Assembly: GCF_964030925.1 (NCBI RefSeq)
Contig: NZ_OZ034992.1
Location: 62,001-126,000 of the forward strand
DNA: 64,000 nt
From: Spiroplasma_E sp902809815
GTDB lineage: Bacteria > Bacillota_I > Bacilli_A > Mycoplasmatales > VBWQ01
Reading direction: 5' to 3'
Position 1 is the first letter of the stretch; each line of letters starts with the position of its first letter. Positions 21,691 through 32,258 of the stretch are shown here, in pieces. A model generated the notes under the pieces. It searched no databases. It had not been told where the DNA came from and was given only the letters and a program-made list of their open reading frames with translations. The position numbers and the translations under genes were made by a program.

Positions 21691-22287
21691 TGCTATCCAA
21701 TATATAATTTTAACCCACTACTTTTATGCTAAAGTAAGTGGGTTAATTGTTTAAAAAGGGTAATTAAAATAGAAGTAATTGAACAACATATTTAGTTTAA
21801 TTTCAAAAATAAGAAACGGAATAAAAAGAAAAAATAAAAAATCAAATGATAAAACAACTAATTTAATAAGTAATATTTTTGAAATAATGAGATTTTAAAT
21901 GAAAAAAAGAAAACAAAAAAACTTAAAGTAACCAAAAAGAAATCAGTAAATTAAGAAGCAATATTAAGCAAAAATCAGGAGAAGATTAAAGACTTAATTA
22001 TTTTAAATGAGGAATATAAAAAAATAAAGATGAAAATAATGAAAAAGTTGTTAGTAAATTTAAAATTTTAGAAAACCAAAGGCAAAGAAAAAGAAATTTT
22101 TTTATTAATTCAATTTTTACTAATAAAATCAAATCTATTTCATATTTCTCTATTTTCAAAGAGAAATTTTTCAACATATTTATATACTTTATCTTTAATT
22201 TTATTTTTTCAAAAATAAAATCTCCGTTCTATTAAAGTAATTTATAATTAAATTATAAAATAAAATCAAAATTTTTTTCAAAAACTA
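21691..22287. other. Gene-poor region with decayed sequence
   Basis: A hairpin lies at 21709-21747. The rest is A-rich with only short frames, for example a ~40-codon Lys-rich plus-strand frame at 21780-21900 (NNIFSLISKIRNGIKRKN). It resembles eroded phage or plasmid coding sequence, but I cannot identify a source. Confidence 0.35.
21709..21747. terminator. Inverted repeat TTAACCCACT...AGTGGGTTAA
   Basis: An imperfect ~15-bp stem sits just beyond the truncated ORF1 fragment. It is probably a transcription terminator. Confidence 0.5.
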
Positions 22288-22809
22288 TTATGCTGTTAGT
22301 AAAAAATTATTTATTTTTTCAAAAACAACATTCATATTTAATTTCTTAGGTTTAAAAGAACCATTGTTATTAATTTTCATAAACATTTCTTTATATCACA
22401 AAGAAAGTTGTTCATAAAAATATTTATTTATTTTATCTTTGTTTTTAATTGTCATCATCATAATTTCATATCAATTTAAATTACATTTATATGGCTGAAA
22501 ACCTTTTAAATCTCATTGTATGCAACATTCAATAATTAAAAAATCAGGAGTTGCAACAAATTCAAAATCATTGTATTTAGTATAACATTTAAATAATGAA
22601 TTAACATAATGATTTCGTTTTTGCATTTCTAATTCTCATTTACATAAAAGTAAATTAAAGTAGTTGCGTTCCAAATCTAAAAATGGTTGCATTGCCATAT
22701 TTGTAATTTTTTTATTTAAACAATGATCATACATTAGTAATTCCTTACGCAATGCAGTTAAACTCATATCTGGTGTATAACTAAATAATTCATACGGAAT
22801 AATTCTCAT
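22288..22809 (-). CDS. Hypothetical protein, 173 aa
   Basis: Reading several TGA as Trp gives a continuous frame MRIIPYELFSYTPDMSLTALRK to NNFLLTA. The start MRIIPYELFSY vaguely recalls the N-terminus of pyrimidine-dimer glycosylase-type proteins (MRIxPxELLSYLPD), but the following Arg/His motif of that family is not evident, so I do not assign it. It has no signal peptide or membrane span. Its start lies 21 bp from the stop of the P-type ATPase gene, and the two could be co-transcribed. Confidence 0.6.
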
Positions 22810-22829
22810 TATTAATTTTCCATTCTATA

Positions 22830-25493
22830 TTATTTAACTTTTACTTTATTTTGTTCTTTTTTAATTAATTTATTAACTAAAAGTCTAATTCCTTTATACA
22901 CTTCTAATAATCACATTGGTATTGTTGATAAAGCAATACAAAGTAATCAATCAACTGCACGAAAACCAGCACCAATACCAAAAGCATTGCTAACAACAGG
23001 TGTAAAAATAATAAAAGTATTAATAGCAAAAGCACTAATCGCCGCAACTCAAATATATTTATTTTTTCAAGTAATCTTATTAAAAATACTTGTATTAGCA
23101 CCTGAAACAAAAGAAAATGCATAAAAAACAGGAGCATTAGTCATTATAACAAAAACAAAAACAAAACCTTCACTATTATTTTCATGTAAAATTTGAGGTA
23201 AAAAATGAAAAGCTAATAGTAACAAGGTACTTAATATTATACTAACAATACCAATAAATCCTCAACTACCAGTAAGAATTCTATCATTCCGTTTCGTTGG
23301 TTTTCTAAGCATTAAATCAGGGTTATTAGGTCCCATTGACATTGGAATTGCAATAACAGATTCAACAATTAAATTAATTCATAAAATTTGAATTGGTTGC
23401 AATAATTCATTTCATCCAAAAATAGCACCAATAACAATTGAAAATACTTGGGCCATATTAGTAATTAAAATAAAAATAACAATTCTTTTAATTTTACTGT
23501 AAATATTACGCCCTTCTTCAATAGCATCAACAATAGTAGCAAAATTATCATCAGTTAATACTATTTGTGAAGATTCTTTAGCAACATCGGTTCCCGTAAT
23601 ACCCATCGCTACTCCAATATCTGCCGCTTTTAAACTAGGAGCATCATTAACACCATCACCAGTCATCGAAACAACCTTATTATGACTCTGTAATGCTTTA
23701 ACAATCTTAACTTTATGTTCAGGAGAAACACGAGCAAAAACTCGATATTGATTAATATTAGCATTAAATGATTCTTCTGGAATATCATCAATTGTATTAC
23801 CACTAAGTGCTTGTGTTTTATTTTCAATCAAACCTAATTCTTGACCAATAGCAACAGCAGTATTTAAATGATCACCAGTAATCATAATTGTATCAATACC
23901 TGCTTTTTTAGTTTTAACTAAAGAATCTTTAACTTCGTTTCTTGGCGGATCAATCATTCCAACTAATCCTAAAAAAGTTAAATTACTTTCAATTTCATTA
24001 ATATTACTATAATCTTTCGTATTATTAACAGTTTTATAACTTGCTCCTAAAACACGTAATGCTGAATTTGACATTTCTTCCATACTTGCAATTATTTCTT
24101 TTTTAATTTGTGCAGTTAATACTACTCTTTCGTTATTAATAAGCGTATGAGTACAAATATTAATCATATTATCAACCGCGCCTTTAACAAAAACATAAGT
24201 TTCTTTATCGTATTCATTAATTGTTGACATTAATTTACGATTGGAATCAAAAGGTATTTCATGAACTCGAGTATGTTTATCACTAAGTGCCTTTGTTGGA
24301 AACTTTAATGTTTCTGATCAATTAATAAGTGCTGCTTCTGTTGGATCACCAATAGTTTTATTTTTACTAACTTCACTATTATTACATAATACTAAACAAT
24401 CTAAAAATAATTGTTCTTGTTTAGTTTTCTTTTTAAAGTCATTACTATCATTAACTGATTTTGTTAAATAATATTTTTTAACAGTCATTTTATTTTGTGT
24501 TAAAGTTCCGGTTTTATCAGAACAAATAATATCAACTTGACCTAATGTTTCAACAGCAAGTAAATGTTTAACAATAGCATGTTTTTTTGCCATTCTTGAA
24601 CTTCCCAGTGATAATGAAACGGTGACAATAACTTGCAAACCTTCAGGTATTACTGCTATTGTTAAAGCAATTCCAAAAATTAAAGCATTAATAGCAGGTA
24701 CTTTAATTAAGAAAAATTGTAGTAAAAACATAGCTAAACCTAATAATAAAGCAAAAACTGAAATTATTCTAATTAAAAAAGACATTTGTCGCGTTAATGG
24801 TGATTTAGGTTCTTTTTCTTCTTGTAATAACTTAGTTATTTTTCCAATTTCAGAAGTTTTTGCTGTTGCATAAACTAAACCAAGACCACTACCTGTCGCA
24901 ATAGAAGTAGACATAAAAGCAAGATTAGTTCTTTCACCAATTGATAATTTTTCTTCAGTTAATGCTTCAGTAGTTTTACTAATTAAGGTTGATTCACCAG
25001 TTAAAAGTGATTCATTAGTACGTAAATTATAAGACTGAATAATACGCAGATCAGCAGGTACAAACATTCCCGCATCTAAATAAACCAAATCACCTACCAC
25101 TAAATCTTTAGCATCAATATCGTATTTATTACCATTACGAATTACTACTGCTTGTGAAGAAACTAATTTCTTTAAAGAGTCCAAAGAAGCTGCAGCTTTT
25201 ACTTCTTGATAAGTAGCCAAAGTAGCATCAACAATTACAATTAAAAAAACAACTAATGCTTCTTGTCATTGACCAATAACAGTAGCAATAATTGCTAATG
25301 CAATTAATACTAAAACAAATGGTTCAATAAAATGTGCTAAAACTATTTTTCAAATTGGCTTTTTTTTCGTAACTGGTAATTGATTAGGTCCTGTTTCTAT
25401 TAACAATTGAGCTGCTGCTTCTTCAGTTAAACCTGTAACAAAATTAGTATTTAGTTTTTTTGCTAATTCCTTAGTTGTATCATTTCAAATCAC
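22830..25493 (-). CDS. Cation-transporting P-type ATPase (type II, Ca2+-like)
   Basis: The 887-aa pump has the full set of P-ATPase motifs: LLTGEST (actuator), IPEGLQVIVTVSLSLG in M4, phosphorylation site CSDKTGTLTQNKM, MIDPPRNEV, and hinge MTGDGVNDAPSLKAADIGVAMG. About ten membrane segments are visible, with four in the C-terminal block. GTG is the likely start because AAAGGGGG lies 10 nt upstream and no in-frame ATG gives the conserved N-terminus. It likely exports Ca2+, but the M4 PEGLQ differs from the usual PEGLP, so specificity is uncertain. Confidence 0.92.
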
Positions 25494-25517
25494 AATTATT
25501 TAACCCCCTTTTTAAAT

Positions 25518-26393
25518 TTAATCCATCATAATTCCTTTTCAAAATTTTTTATCATTAGATTGTGGGCCTAAAGCAGTTTGTGGTAATTTTTGAATTTTTA
25601 ACATTTCTTCTTCTGTTAGTTCAAAACCCCCAATATCGGGATTACTAATAATTCGCTCTGGATTAGTTGATTTAGGAATAACTACTTGACCCAATTGTCA
25701 AGCTCATCTTAAAGCAATGTGACTAGTAGTAACCTTGTATTTATTTGCTAATTCTTGTAATAATGGTATTTCATCTGCTCTACCACCTAGCATTGTTCTT
25801 CATGAAGTAACAGCAATATTATTCTCGTAACAAAAATCTATTGTGTTTTTTTGATTAAAACTAGGATGTGTTTCAATTTGATTAATTGCTGGTTTTATTT
25901 TTATTTTTTTTTAAAAATCTTTTAATTGTGAACTATTAAAATTTGAAACACCAATTGCCCTAACTTTACCATATTCATAAAATTCTTCTAAGGCTCTTCA
26001 ACATTCAAAACTTTGTTTAGTTGGTCAATGAATTAAACATAAATCTAAATAATCTAGTTTTAAACGAGTCAGGATACCACGCAAAGCATCTTTAGTAAGT
26101 TCATATTCATGATTGTCATTTCAAATTTTAGAAGTAATAAATAAATCTTCCCTTTTAACTTCTGGATTTTCTGCTAAAAAATCTTTAATTGCATTACCAA
26201 TTATCTCCTCGTTTTTATAATATTCTGCAGTATCAATATGACGATAACCATTTTGCAAAGCACAAATTACTGAATTATAAATAGATTTACTATCAACCAT
26301 TAAATATGTACCTAATCCAAATTGAGGAATTTTGACACCATTATTTAGAGTTATCGTTTTTTGTAAAATTTGTTCTTTTGTAAGTTTTACCAT
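25518..26393 (-). pseudogene. Aldo/keto reductase, in-frame nonsense
   Basis: The 291-codon frame has aldo/keto reductase motifs: FGLGTYLM, GYRHIDTAEYYKNEE (catalytic Asp/Tyr region), LDYLDLCLIHWPT, RAIGVSNFNSS and VIPKSTNPERI. Codon 161 is TAA (25911-25913) in a T5A9 run where a Leu TTA is expected, and both halves are otherwise in the same frame. Either the gene is dead or a short product is made. The lesion is a single base at a homopolymer boundary, so a sequencing error should be excluded. Confidence 0.85.
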
Positions 26394-26420
26394 TTGTCTA
26401 ATATCCTTTCAAACAAAATA

Positions 26421-27070
26421 TTAATTATAACCCGCTGTAAAACGTTTTTTAATAAATTTTTGTTCTTTAATCTCATTAATAATAGCAATTGCAGCATCAC
26501 CATAACTAATCTCGCTTTTTCCTTCTTTATTAACAATTAAATGATTGTTACCAATTTTAAATTTACCTAAAGTTGGTAATTCTGGGTCATAGTATAAAGA
26601 AGCGCTAAAATATGTTCAATTAATGTCACTGCTACGATAAGTAGCTAATGCTTGAACTTGTTGTTGTGCATGTTCTTTTCATACTTCAGGAAATGCACTT
26701 GTTTCTACTAATATTTCATTCTTATCATCTAACAAACTACCAGCACCACCAACAATTAATAACCTTTTAATATTTTGACATTCATGCATGATAGTAATTA
26801 AGTTTTTAGCAACTTGCTGATGAATATTTTGGGGATTATCAATAGTAGGGCCGTAAGCACTAATTAAAATATCAACATCATTAACAACCGCTTTAATACT
26901 ACTTTTATTAGTAAGATCAGCTTTTTAATGGTCAATCGATTATCATTATTAAGAATTGGCATTTTAATAGGATTTCTAGTAATGGCAACAACTTGATATC
27001 CCTGTTTTAAAGCTTCTTTAGTTAAAGCAAGTCCTGATTTTCCTGATGCTCTAATAATTCCAATTTTCAT
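26421..27070 (-). pseudogene. NAD(P)-binding oxidoreductase (NmrA/SDR-like), frameshifted
   Basis: The Rossmann start is MKIGIIRASGKSGLALTKEA (GxxGxxG with the first Gly replaced by Arg). It continues as ADLTNKSSIKAVVNDVDILI and RLLIVGGAGSLL in a second frame. A 1-nt loss in an A-run near 26925 separates the two frames. The repaired length is 216 aa, typical of the small YwnB/NmrA-like flavin or quinone-sensing reductases. It lies directly upstream of the broken aldo/keto reductase, so this two-gene cluster is decaying. Confidence 0.8.
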
Positions 27071-27401
27071 AGTTAATACTCCTTTTCAAACTTAATTTTA
27101 ACGAAGAGTCAACAATATACTATAGTAATTATAACATAAGTACACCTTATATTAGGTATTAGTTTGGGCGTTAGTAAATCATAAAATTATGATTTTAATT
27201 TATAATATTGCTACTTTTACTCATAAATTTACAATTATATATAATAATTTAATTACAAAAATATTTTTAAAAAAGATAAAAAAATGATATTATTAATAAT
27301 AATTTATTAAATGTTCATTACTAATATAGATATTTTTATCTATATTAGTTTTTTTAATTTTATTAAATTATTTTAAAAAAAATAAAGATAAATATTGAAA
27401 T
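27071..27401. other. Intergenic region before IS3-like copy B
   Basis: AT-rich spacer with a strong hairpin at 27320-27355 and no credible gene. TATAAT-like hexamers facing the minus-strand reductase occur near 27129-27140. Confidence 0.4.
27320..27355 (+). terminator. Rho-independent terminator
   Basis: A 12-bp perfect stem (ACTAATATAGAT) with a 6-nt loop is followed by a T-run on the plus strand. No plus-strand gene remains upstream, so it may belong to a lost gene. Confidence 0.65.
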
Positions 27402-27415
27402 GCCACTTGCCACTT

Positions 27416-28545
27416 GCCACTTAGCCCTTTTTACTAGACCATTAATTTAAAAAACCTGAATGTATTCTAAAAACAATTGTGTTATATAATTAACACTAAT
27501 TTTAACCTGAAAGGATTTTTATTAATGGATAAAATTAAACAAATAGCATTAGTAATTAACAAATTAAATATCAAAGAAAAAATTAAAATTATTGATGATT
27601 GTAAAAATCAATATTCAATTAGAAACCTATGTCAATATCTTCAATTAAACAGATCAACATATTACTTTTTAAAAAATAAACAAAAACCTATTAAAAAAGA
27701 AGAAAATCATATTATTAAATGCAATCATAAATATCAAAAAATATGCCAACTTTTAATCGAATTTCATTCTACAAGAAAAGGCAGAATTTATGGATATTTA
27801 AGAATTTTTTCAGCTTTTAAAGAGTGATTAAAACAAGAAAAAAATATCATTTTAAATATAGAATTATCAATAAAACAAATGCGAAAAATTATGAAAGAAC
27901 ACAATATTCAAGGATTAAAACAAACTAAAAATAACTATCCTAAAAACAAAAAAAATCCAAATAAGTGAATACCTACAATGGATAAAGTAAACAAAGATTA
28001 TAAAAGTACAACCTCTTCAAATCAAATTTGATCAATGGACACTAAACAAATAAATACTAAAGAAGGATGATTATATCTTTTTGTAATTATTGATTTTTAT
28101 TCAAATAATGTTGTTAGTTATAATATTGCTCCTAATAAATCATATCAGGATTTAATTCTTCCTGCTCTTGAAAAAATCAACAAACAATTTTCTTGAAATC
28201 AAGTAAAAAATGTTATTTTACATTCAGATAACGCCAACGAATTTTATTGTCAGGATATCACAAAATGAGCAGAGGATAAACAAATAATTTTAAGCAAAAA
28301 ACAACCTTATGATATTGGTGGTAATGTATTATCTGAAAACTGATTTTCTCATTTATCTCAAGAATGACTACCTAAAGGATCAAATCAATATTTATCCATC
28401 AATGAAGCTATAAATGATGTAAATCAATATGTTATGTTTTATAATTATGAAAGAATACATTCTAAATTTCTAAAACCACCAATTTTACAAATTAAAATTT
28501 AGAATTTTATATCAAAAATGGTCCAGTAATTAAGGGCCAACCACC
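27416..28545 (+). mobile_element. IS3-family-like element, copy B
   Basis: The same 1130-bp unit as copies A and C. Extra end repeats are present: GCCACTT occurs twice more to the left (27402-27415) and GGGCCAACCACC is repeated once to the right (28546-28557). No clear target duplication is seen beyond these. Confidence 0.85.
27525..28502 (+). CDS. IS3-family transposase (copy B)
   Basis: An intact 325-aa frame with the same HTH and D-D-E core as copy A. GAAAGGA lies 11 nt before the ATG. It is complete and could be active. Confidence 0.85.
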
Positions 28546-28632
28546 GGGCCAACCACCAATTTAAAATTTACCATATGTTTATTTTTAAAATAAAGTCTTT
28601 ATTCAAAAAAACAAAAAGATGAAGGAGAAAAT

Positions 28633-29273
28633 ATGTTATTTAAAGAAAATACAGAAAATTCAAATGTTACATTTTGTATTAAAAACCCTACTGTAAAATA
28701 TGAATTTCAATTACATCAAGATAATAATCCATTAGAAATTGAAACACTAGAAAAAGTAACAGTAACTTGTCATCGCGGTGATTATATTATTACAGGAGTT
28801 ATTGGTGAACATTGAGTTGTTAACCAAAAAAATTTAAAACTACTTATATTCCAGTTATTAATAATATAAGTAAGGGGGAAGCTTGAGCAAATCCCGATTC
28901 TAAAATAAAAATAGTTAATCTTAATAAAGATAATAAAAGTGGAAAATTATCATTACCTTGGGGTCCAAATGGTACTAAAAAAGAAGTACAATATACTAAA
29001 GAAGATGTTTTAATTTGAGATGAAGATGGATATTGATATCCTTGCAAAAAATCAGTGTTTGAAAATACTTATTTAATTAGTCAATCTAAAACAGAACTTG
29101 AAGAACAATTTCAAAATTTACTTAAATTAACAAATAATGATGATAATTTAGAAACTCAAGATGTAAGCTCAAATAGTGAAACAAGATTGAATGTTAATGA
29201 AATTAATAATTTAATGCCTTTATCAACAAATACAACAATATATAATTCACAAACACCAAAAAATTTGAACTAA
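28633..29273 (+). pseudogene. Phage-type protein with two GDYIITG-GEHW modules, frameshifted
   Basis: AAGGAGAAA precedes the ATG. The N-terminal half ends GDYIITGVIGEHWVVNQKN. One missing A in an A7 run near 28830 shifts the frame, and the sequence continues KTTYIPVINNISKGEAW, then a second related module (VLIWDEDGYWYPCKKSVFENTY) and a polar tail. The pattern GDxIITGxxGExxPCxxxxFxxTY is common in small proteins of tailed phages. The repaired protein is ~213 aa. It sits next to IS3-like copy B, away from the other phage genes. Confidence 0.6.
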
Positions 29274-29290
29274 AAAAATAAAATGTAATA

Positions 29291-29325
29291 AAAAATATTA
29301 ATTTAAATAATTAATATTTTTTATT
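29291..29325. terminator. Bidirectional terminator
   Basis: A 12-bp stem AAAATATTAATT/AATTAATATTTT with flanking A and T runs separates two convergent genes. Confidence 0.7.
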
Positions 29326-29328
29326 TTC

Positions 29329-30126
29329 TTAATATTTATCACAAAAAGTATAAAGTAATGATAAGATTGCAGCGCCAATTAGAACATCATTTTGATTATG
29401 ATTTGCTACTTGCATAGTAAAACTAGGTAATAAACAAATATTATTAAAAAAATATTGATCAATAATTCTTCCAATATTATTATTTGTTAATGAAAATTGT
29501 TCTTTTAATATTTTACAATAATCATTATTATTTTTAATTAGTATTGAAGTTTTTTTAGTAGCACCAACATCAAGATGTAAACCTTTTTTATATAAAGGTA
29601 AATTTAAAACTTGATCATTATTTCAAATGTCATATAAATCAAAAATTTTATGTTTTTGAAAAAAATAACTAACTTTATTTTTGAATTTACTTTCATCATT
29701 ATGATAACTCAAATAGTTTTTTAGCATTAATATCTCAGTTCTAGCACCAAGTAAAATCAAAGATTTAATGTTATGTTTTAATAACTTATTAGTTAAAAAT
29801 TTAAAAAACTGTTGCTGATGTTTAACAAGTTTTAAATCTTCACTTAAAATATTTGGTTGTGGAATAACAGTTTTAACGAACAAATGTAACTTTTTATTTT
29901 GTAAATTACTAACGCTTAAATCTTCTTTTTTATTAATAATTAATAATGCAATTGAAAAAATTTTTTCAAAATCATGAGCATACGAATTGTTCTTTTTTTT
30001 ATGTAATAAATTACGAAAAGTCTCAAAATCAAAAATAAGAATTGGATATTCAATCTTATCTAAAAATTTACCAATAACATTAATATTTAATTCAATATCT
30101 AAGTTATTTATTTTTAATTTTTCCAT
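29329..30126 (-). CDS. DEDD-type nuclease-like protein (DUF2779-like)
   Basis: The 265-aa product contains GKFLDKIEYPILIFDFETF, the DxE first motif seen in RNase H-fold 3'-5' exonuclease-like proteins of the DUF2779 type. Later segments (LILLGARTEILMLKNYL, then KGLHLDVGATKKTSILI) fit the second and third motif positions. The start ATG follows AAAGG; an upstream frame extension overlaps the nitroreductase end and is less likely. It is probably in one transcript with the nitroreductase. Substrate unknown. Confidence 0.6.
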
Positions 30127-30148
30127 TGCAATACCTTTTCTAATACAT

Positions 30149-30796
30149 TTATTTGATAAGCGTACTGATTTCACTAACTTCGTTTTTAATAATTTTAGTT
30201 TTTGATGGATAACCATAACCAGCAGACACTAAAATTGTAACATGATACTTATTAGGTTCAATAATCTTATTTGATTCTAAGTAAGTTAATAATTGTTGTT
30301 CATTAAAACCACCTAATACAACATTATCAATTTCATGAGCAGTTAATAATAATAAAAGATTTTGTAATAAAATAAAAGTTTGACATTGTGCCCAATGATT
30401 TATTTGTGTTTTTTTGTCATGATCAAAGAAATTATTAAATGTTGATTTATAAATTTCGTATTGTGGTTTTGTTAAATTACGTCTTTTCATAACAGTATCA
30501 ACAAATCATTGATTACTAGTATTGAAATTTTCACCACTATAACTTAATAAAATAAATAAATGTGAACAAGTACTAACTTGTTGTTGATTATTTATGATTG
30601 GTTGCAATTGTGCTTTAATTTTAGAATTACTAATAACTAAAATTTTTCATGGTTCTAAACCATATGAAGATGGGGTATGACGCACATAGTTAAGAATATC
30701 GTTAATTTTACTATCACTAATAATTTTACTAGGATCATAATTACGAATTGATTTACGATTTAAAATTAGACTTTCCAGCTCTTTAACATAAGGCAT
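30149..30796 (-). CDS. Nitroreductase-family FMN oxidoreductase
   Basis: The 215-aa product has the nitroreductase N-terminus LNRKSIRNYDPSKIIS (Arg-Ser-x-Arg FMN phosphate contacts), TPSSYGLEPWKILVISN, the central HWAQCQTFILLQNLLLLLTA helix, and a C-terminal VSAGYGYPS motif. These enzymes reduce nitro compounds, quinones or flavins with NAD(P)H. It lies upstream of the DEDD-like gene on the same strand. Confidence 0.88.
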
Positions 30797-30846
30797 TGAT
30801 TTGTCATCTCTTTTCTATAAATTAATTTTACTACTAAATTATTTTT

Positions 30847-30890
30847 AATTAAAAATCTTTATTCTCAAAAGAGAATAAAGATTTTTAATT
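30847..30890 (-). terminator. tuf terminator
   Basis: A perfect 20-bp stem (AATTAAAAATCTTTATTCTC) with loop AAAA lies just after the tuf stop and ends the str operon. Confidence 0.85.
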
Positions 30891-30898
30891 AAATGTGA

Positions 30899-32155
30899 TT
30901 ATTTAATAACTTCAGTAACTTGTCCAGCACCAACAGTTCTTCCACCTTCACGGATTGAGAATTGAGTACCTTTCTCAAGGGCAACTGGGTGAATTAATTC
31001 AACAGTAATAGTAACGTTATCACCTGGCATAATTAATTCCGATTTTTCACCTTTATTAATAAAGTCTCCCATACTTCCTGTAACATCAGTTGTACGGAAA
31101 TAAAATTGTGGTCGATATCCTGGATTAAATGAAGTATGACGTCCACCTTCTTCTTTAGTTAGAATATAAACTTCACCTTTAAATTTAGTATGTGGAGTAA
31201 CTGATCCTGGTTTAGCAATAACTTGTCCACGTTGAATATCTTCACGTTTAACTCCGCGTAATAATACTCCAACGTTATCACCAGCTTGTGCTTCATCTAA
31301 TAATTTTCTGAACATTTCAATACCAGTAACAACAACTTTTTTAAGACCTTTGTTAATACCAATAATATCAATTTCATCATTAACTTTTAAAGTTCCACGT
31401 TCAATTCTTCCAGTAGCTACTGTTCCACGTCCAGTAATAGTGAAAACATCTTCAACAGCTAATAATACTGGTTTATCAACTTCTCTTTTTGGTGTTGGAA
31501 TTCATTCATCCATTGCTGTTAATAATTCTTTAATTTTTTCTTCTCATTCTTTTTTACCATCTAATGCTCCTCTTGCAGAACCACGAATAATTGGTGTATC
31601 ATCACCTTCAAATTCATACTTAGTTAGTAATTCACGAATTTCCATTTCAACAAGTTCTAATACGTCATCGTCTACACTTTCCATATCACACTTATTTAAG
31701 AATACAACAATTTTTTTAACTCCAACTTGACGTGCCAATAGAATGTGTTCACGTGTTTGTGGCATTGGGCCATCAGTTGCAGAAACAACTAACACTGAAC
31801 CATCCATTTGAGCTGCACCTGTAATCATATTTTTAATGTAGTCAGCGTGACCTGGACAGTCAACGTGTGCATAGTGACGAGTTGGTGTTTCATATTCAAC
31901 GTGAGCTGTATTAATAGTAATACCACGTGCTTTTTCTTCTGGAGCAGCATCGATAGAGGCATAGTCCTTAAACATACCTTTATATCCATCTGCTTCATGT
32001 TTTGAACAATAACTAGTAATTGCAGCAGTTAATGTTGTTTTTCCATGGTCAACGTGACCAATTGTTCCAACATTAACGTGCGGTTTTGTACGTTCAAATT
32101 TTTGTTTTGGGCCTGTTGATACAGGCTTTGATTTTTTTACTTCTTTTTCTACCAT
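30899..32155 (-). CDS. tuf: Elongation factor Tu, N-terminally extended
   Basis: EF-Tu delivers aminoacyl-tRNA to the ribosome. The G motifs are GHVDHGKTTLTAAI (G1), DCPGHADY (G3) and NKCD (G4). Domains 2 and 3 follow, and TGA encodes Trp in EWIPTPKREVDKPVLLAVEDV. The 418-aa product is about 20-25 residues longer than typical EF-Tu because MVEKEVKKSKPVSTGPKQ precedes the usual start (KFERTKPHVNVGTIGH). AAGGAGG sits 8 nt before this ATG and no start codon is better placed downstream, so the extension is probably translated. It is the last gene of the str operon and has its own candidate promoter. Confidence 0.97.
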
Positions 32156-32219
32156 TTTTGTTTCCTCCTTGGAAATAATTAATACTTATTTTTATTTAAT
32201 TAAATTAAACACTAAGATA

Positions 32220-32248
32220 ATTTTAAAGTAAAGTTATTATACTTTCAA
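32220..32248 (-). promoter_or_regulatory. Candidate tuf promoter
   Basis: TTGAAA (32243-32248), a 17-bp spacer and TAAAAT (32220-32225) lie on the minus strand between fusA and tuf, giving a ~60-nt leader. Confidence 0.55.
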
Positions 32249-32258
32249 TTAAATTATT

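Noticed and set aside
31350..32005. Plus-strand open frames inside tuf
   Set aside because: Antisense to a highly conserved gene, no ribosome binding sites.
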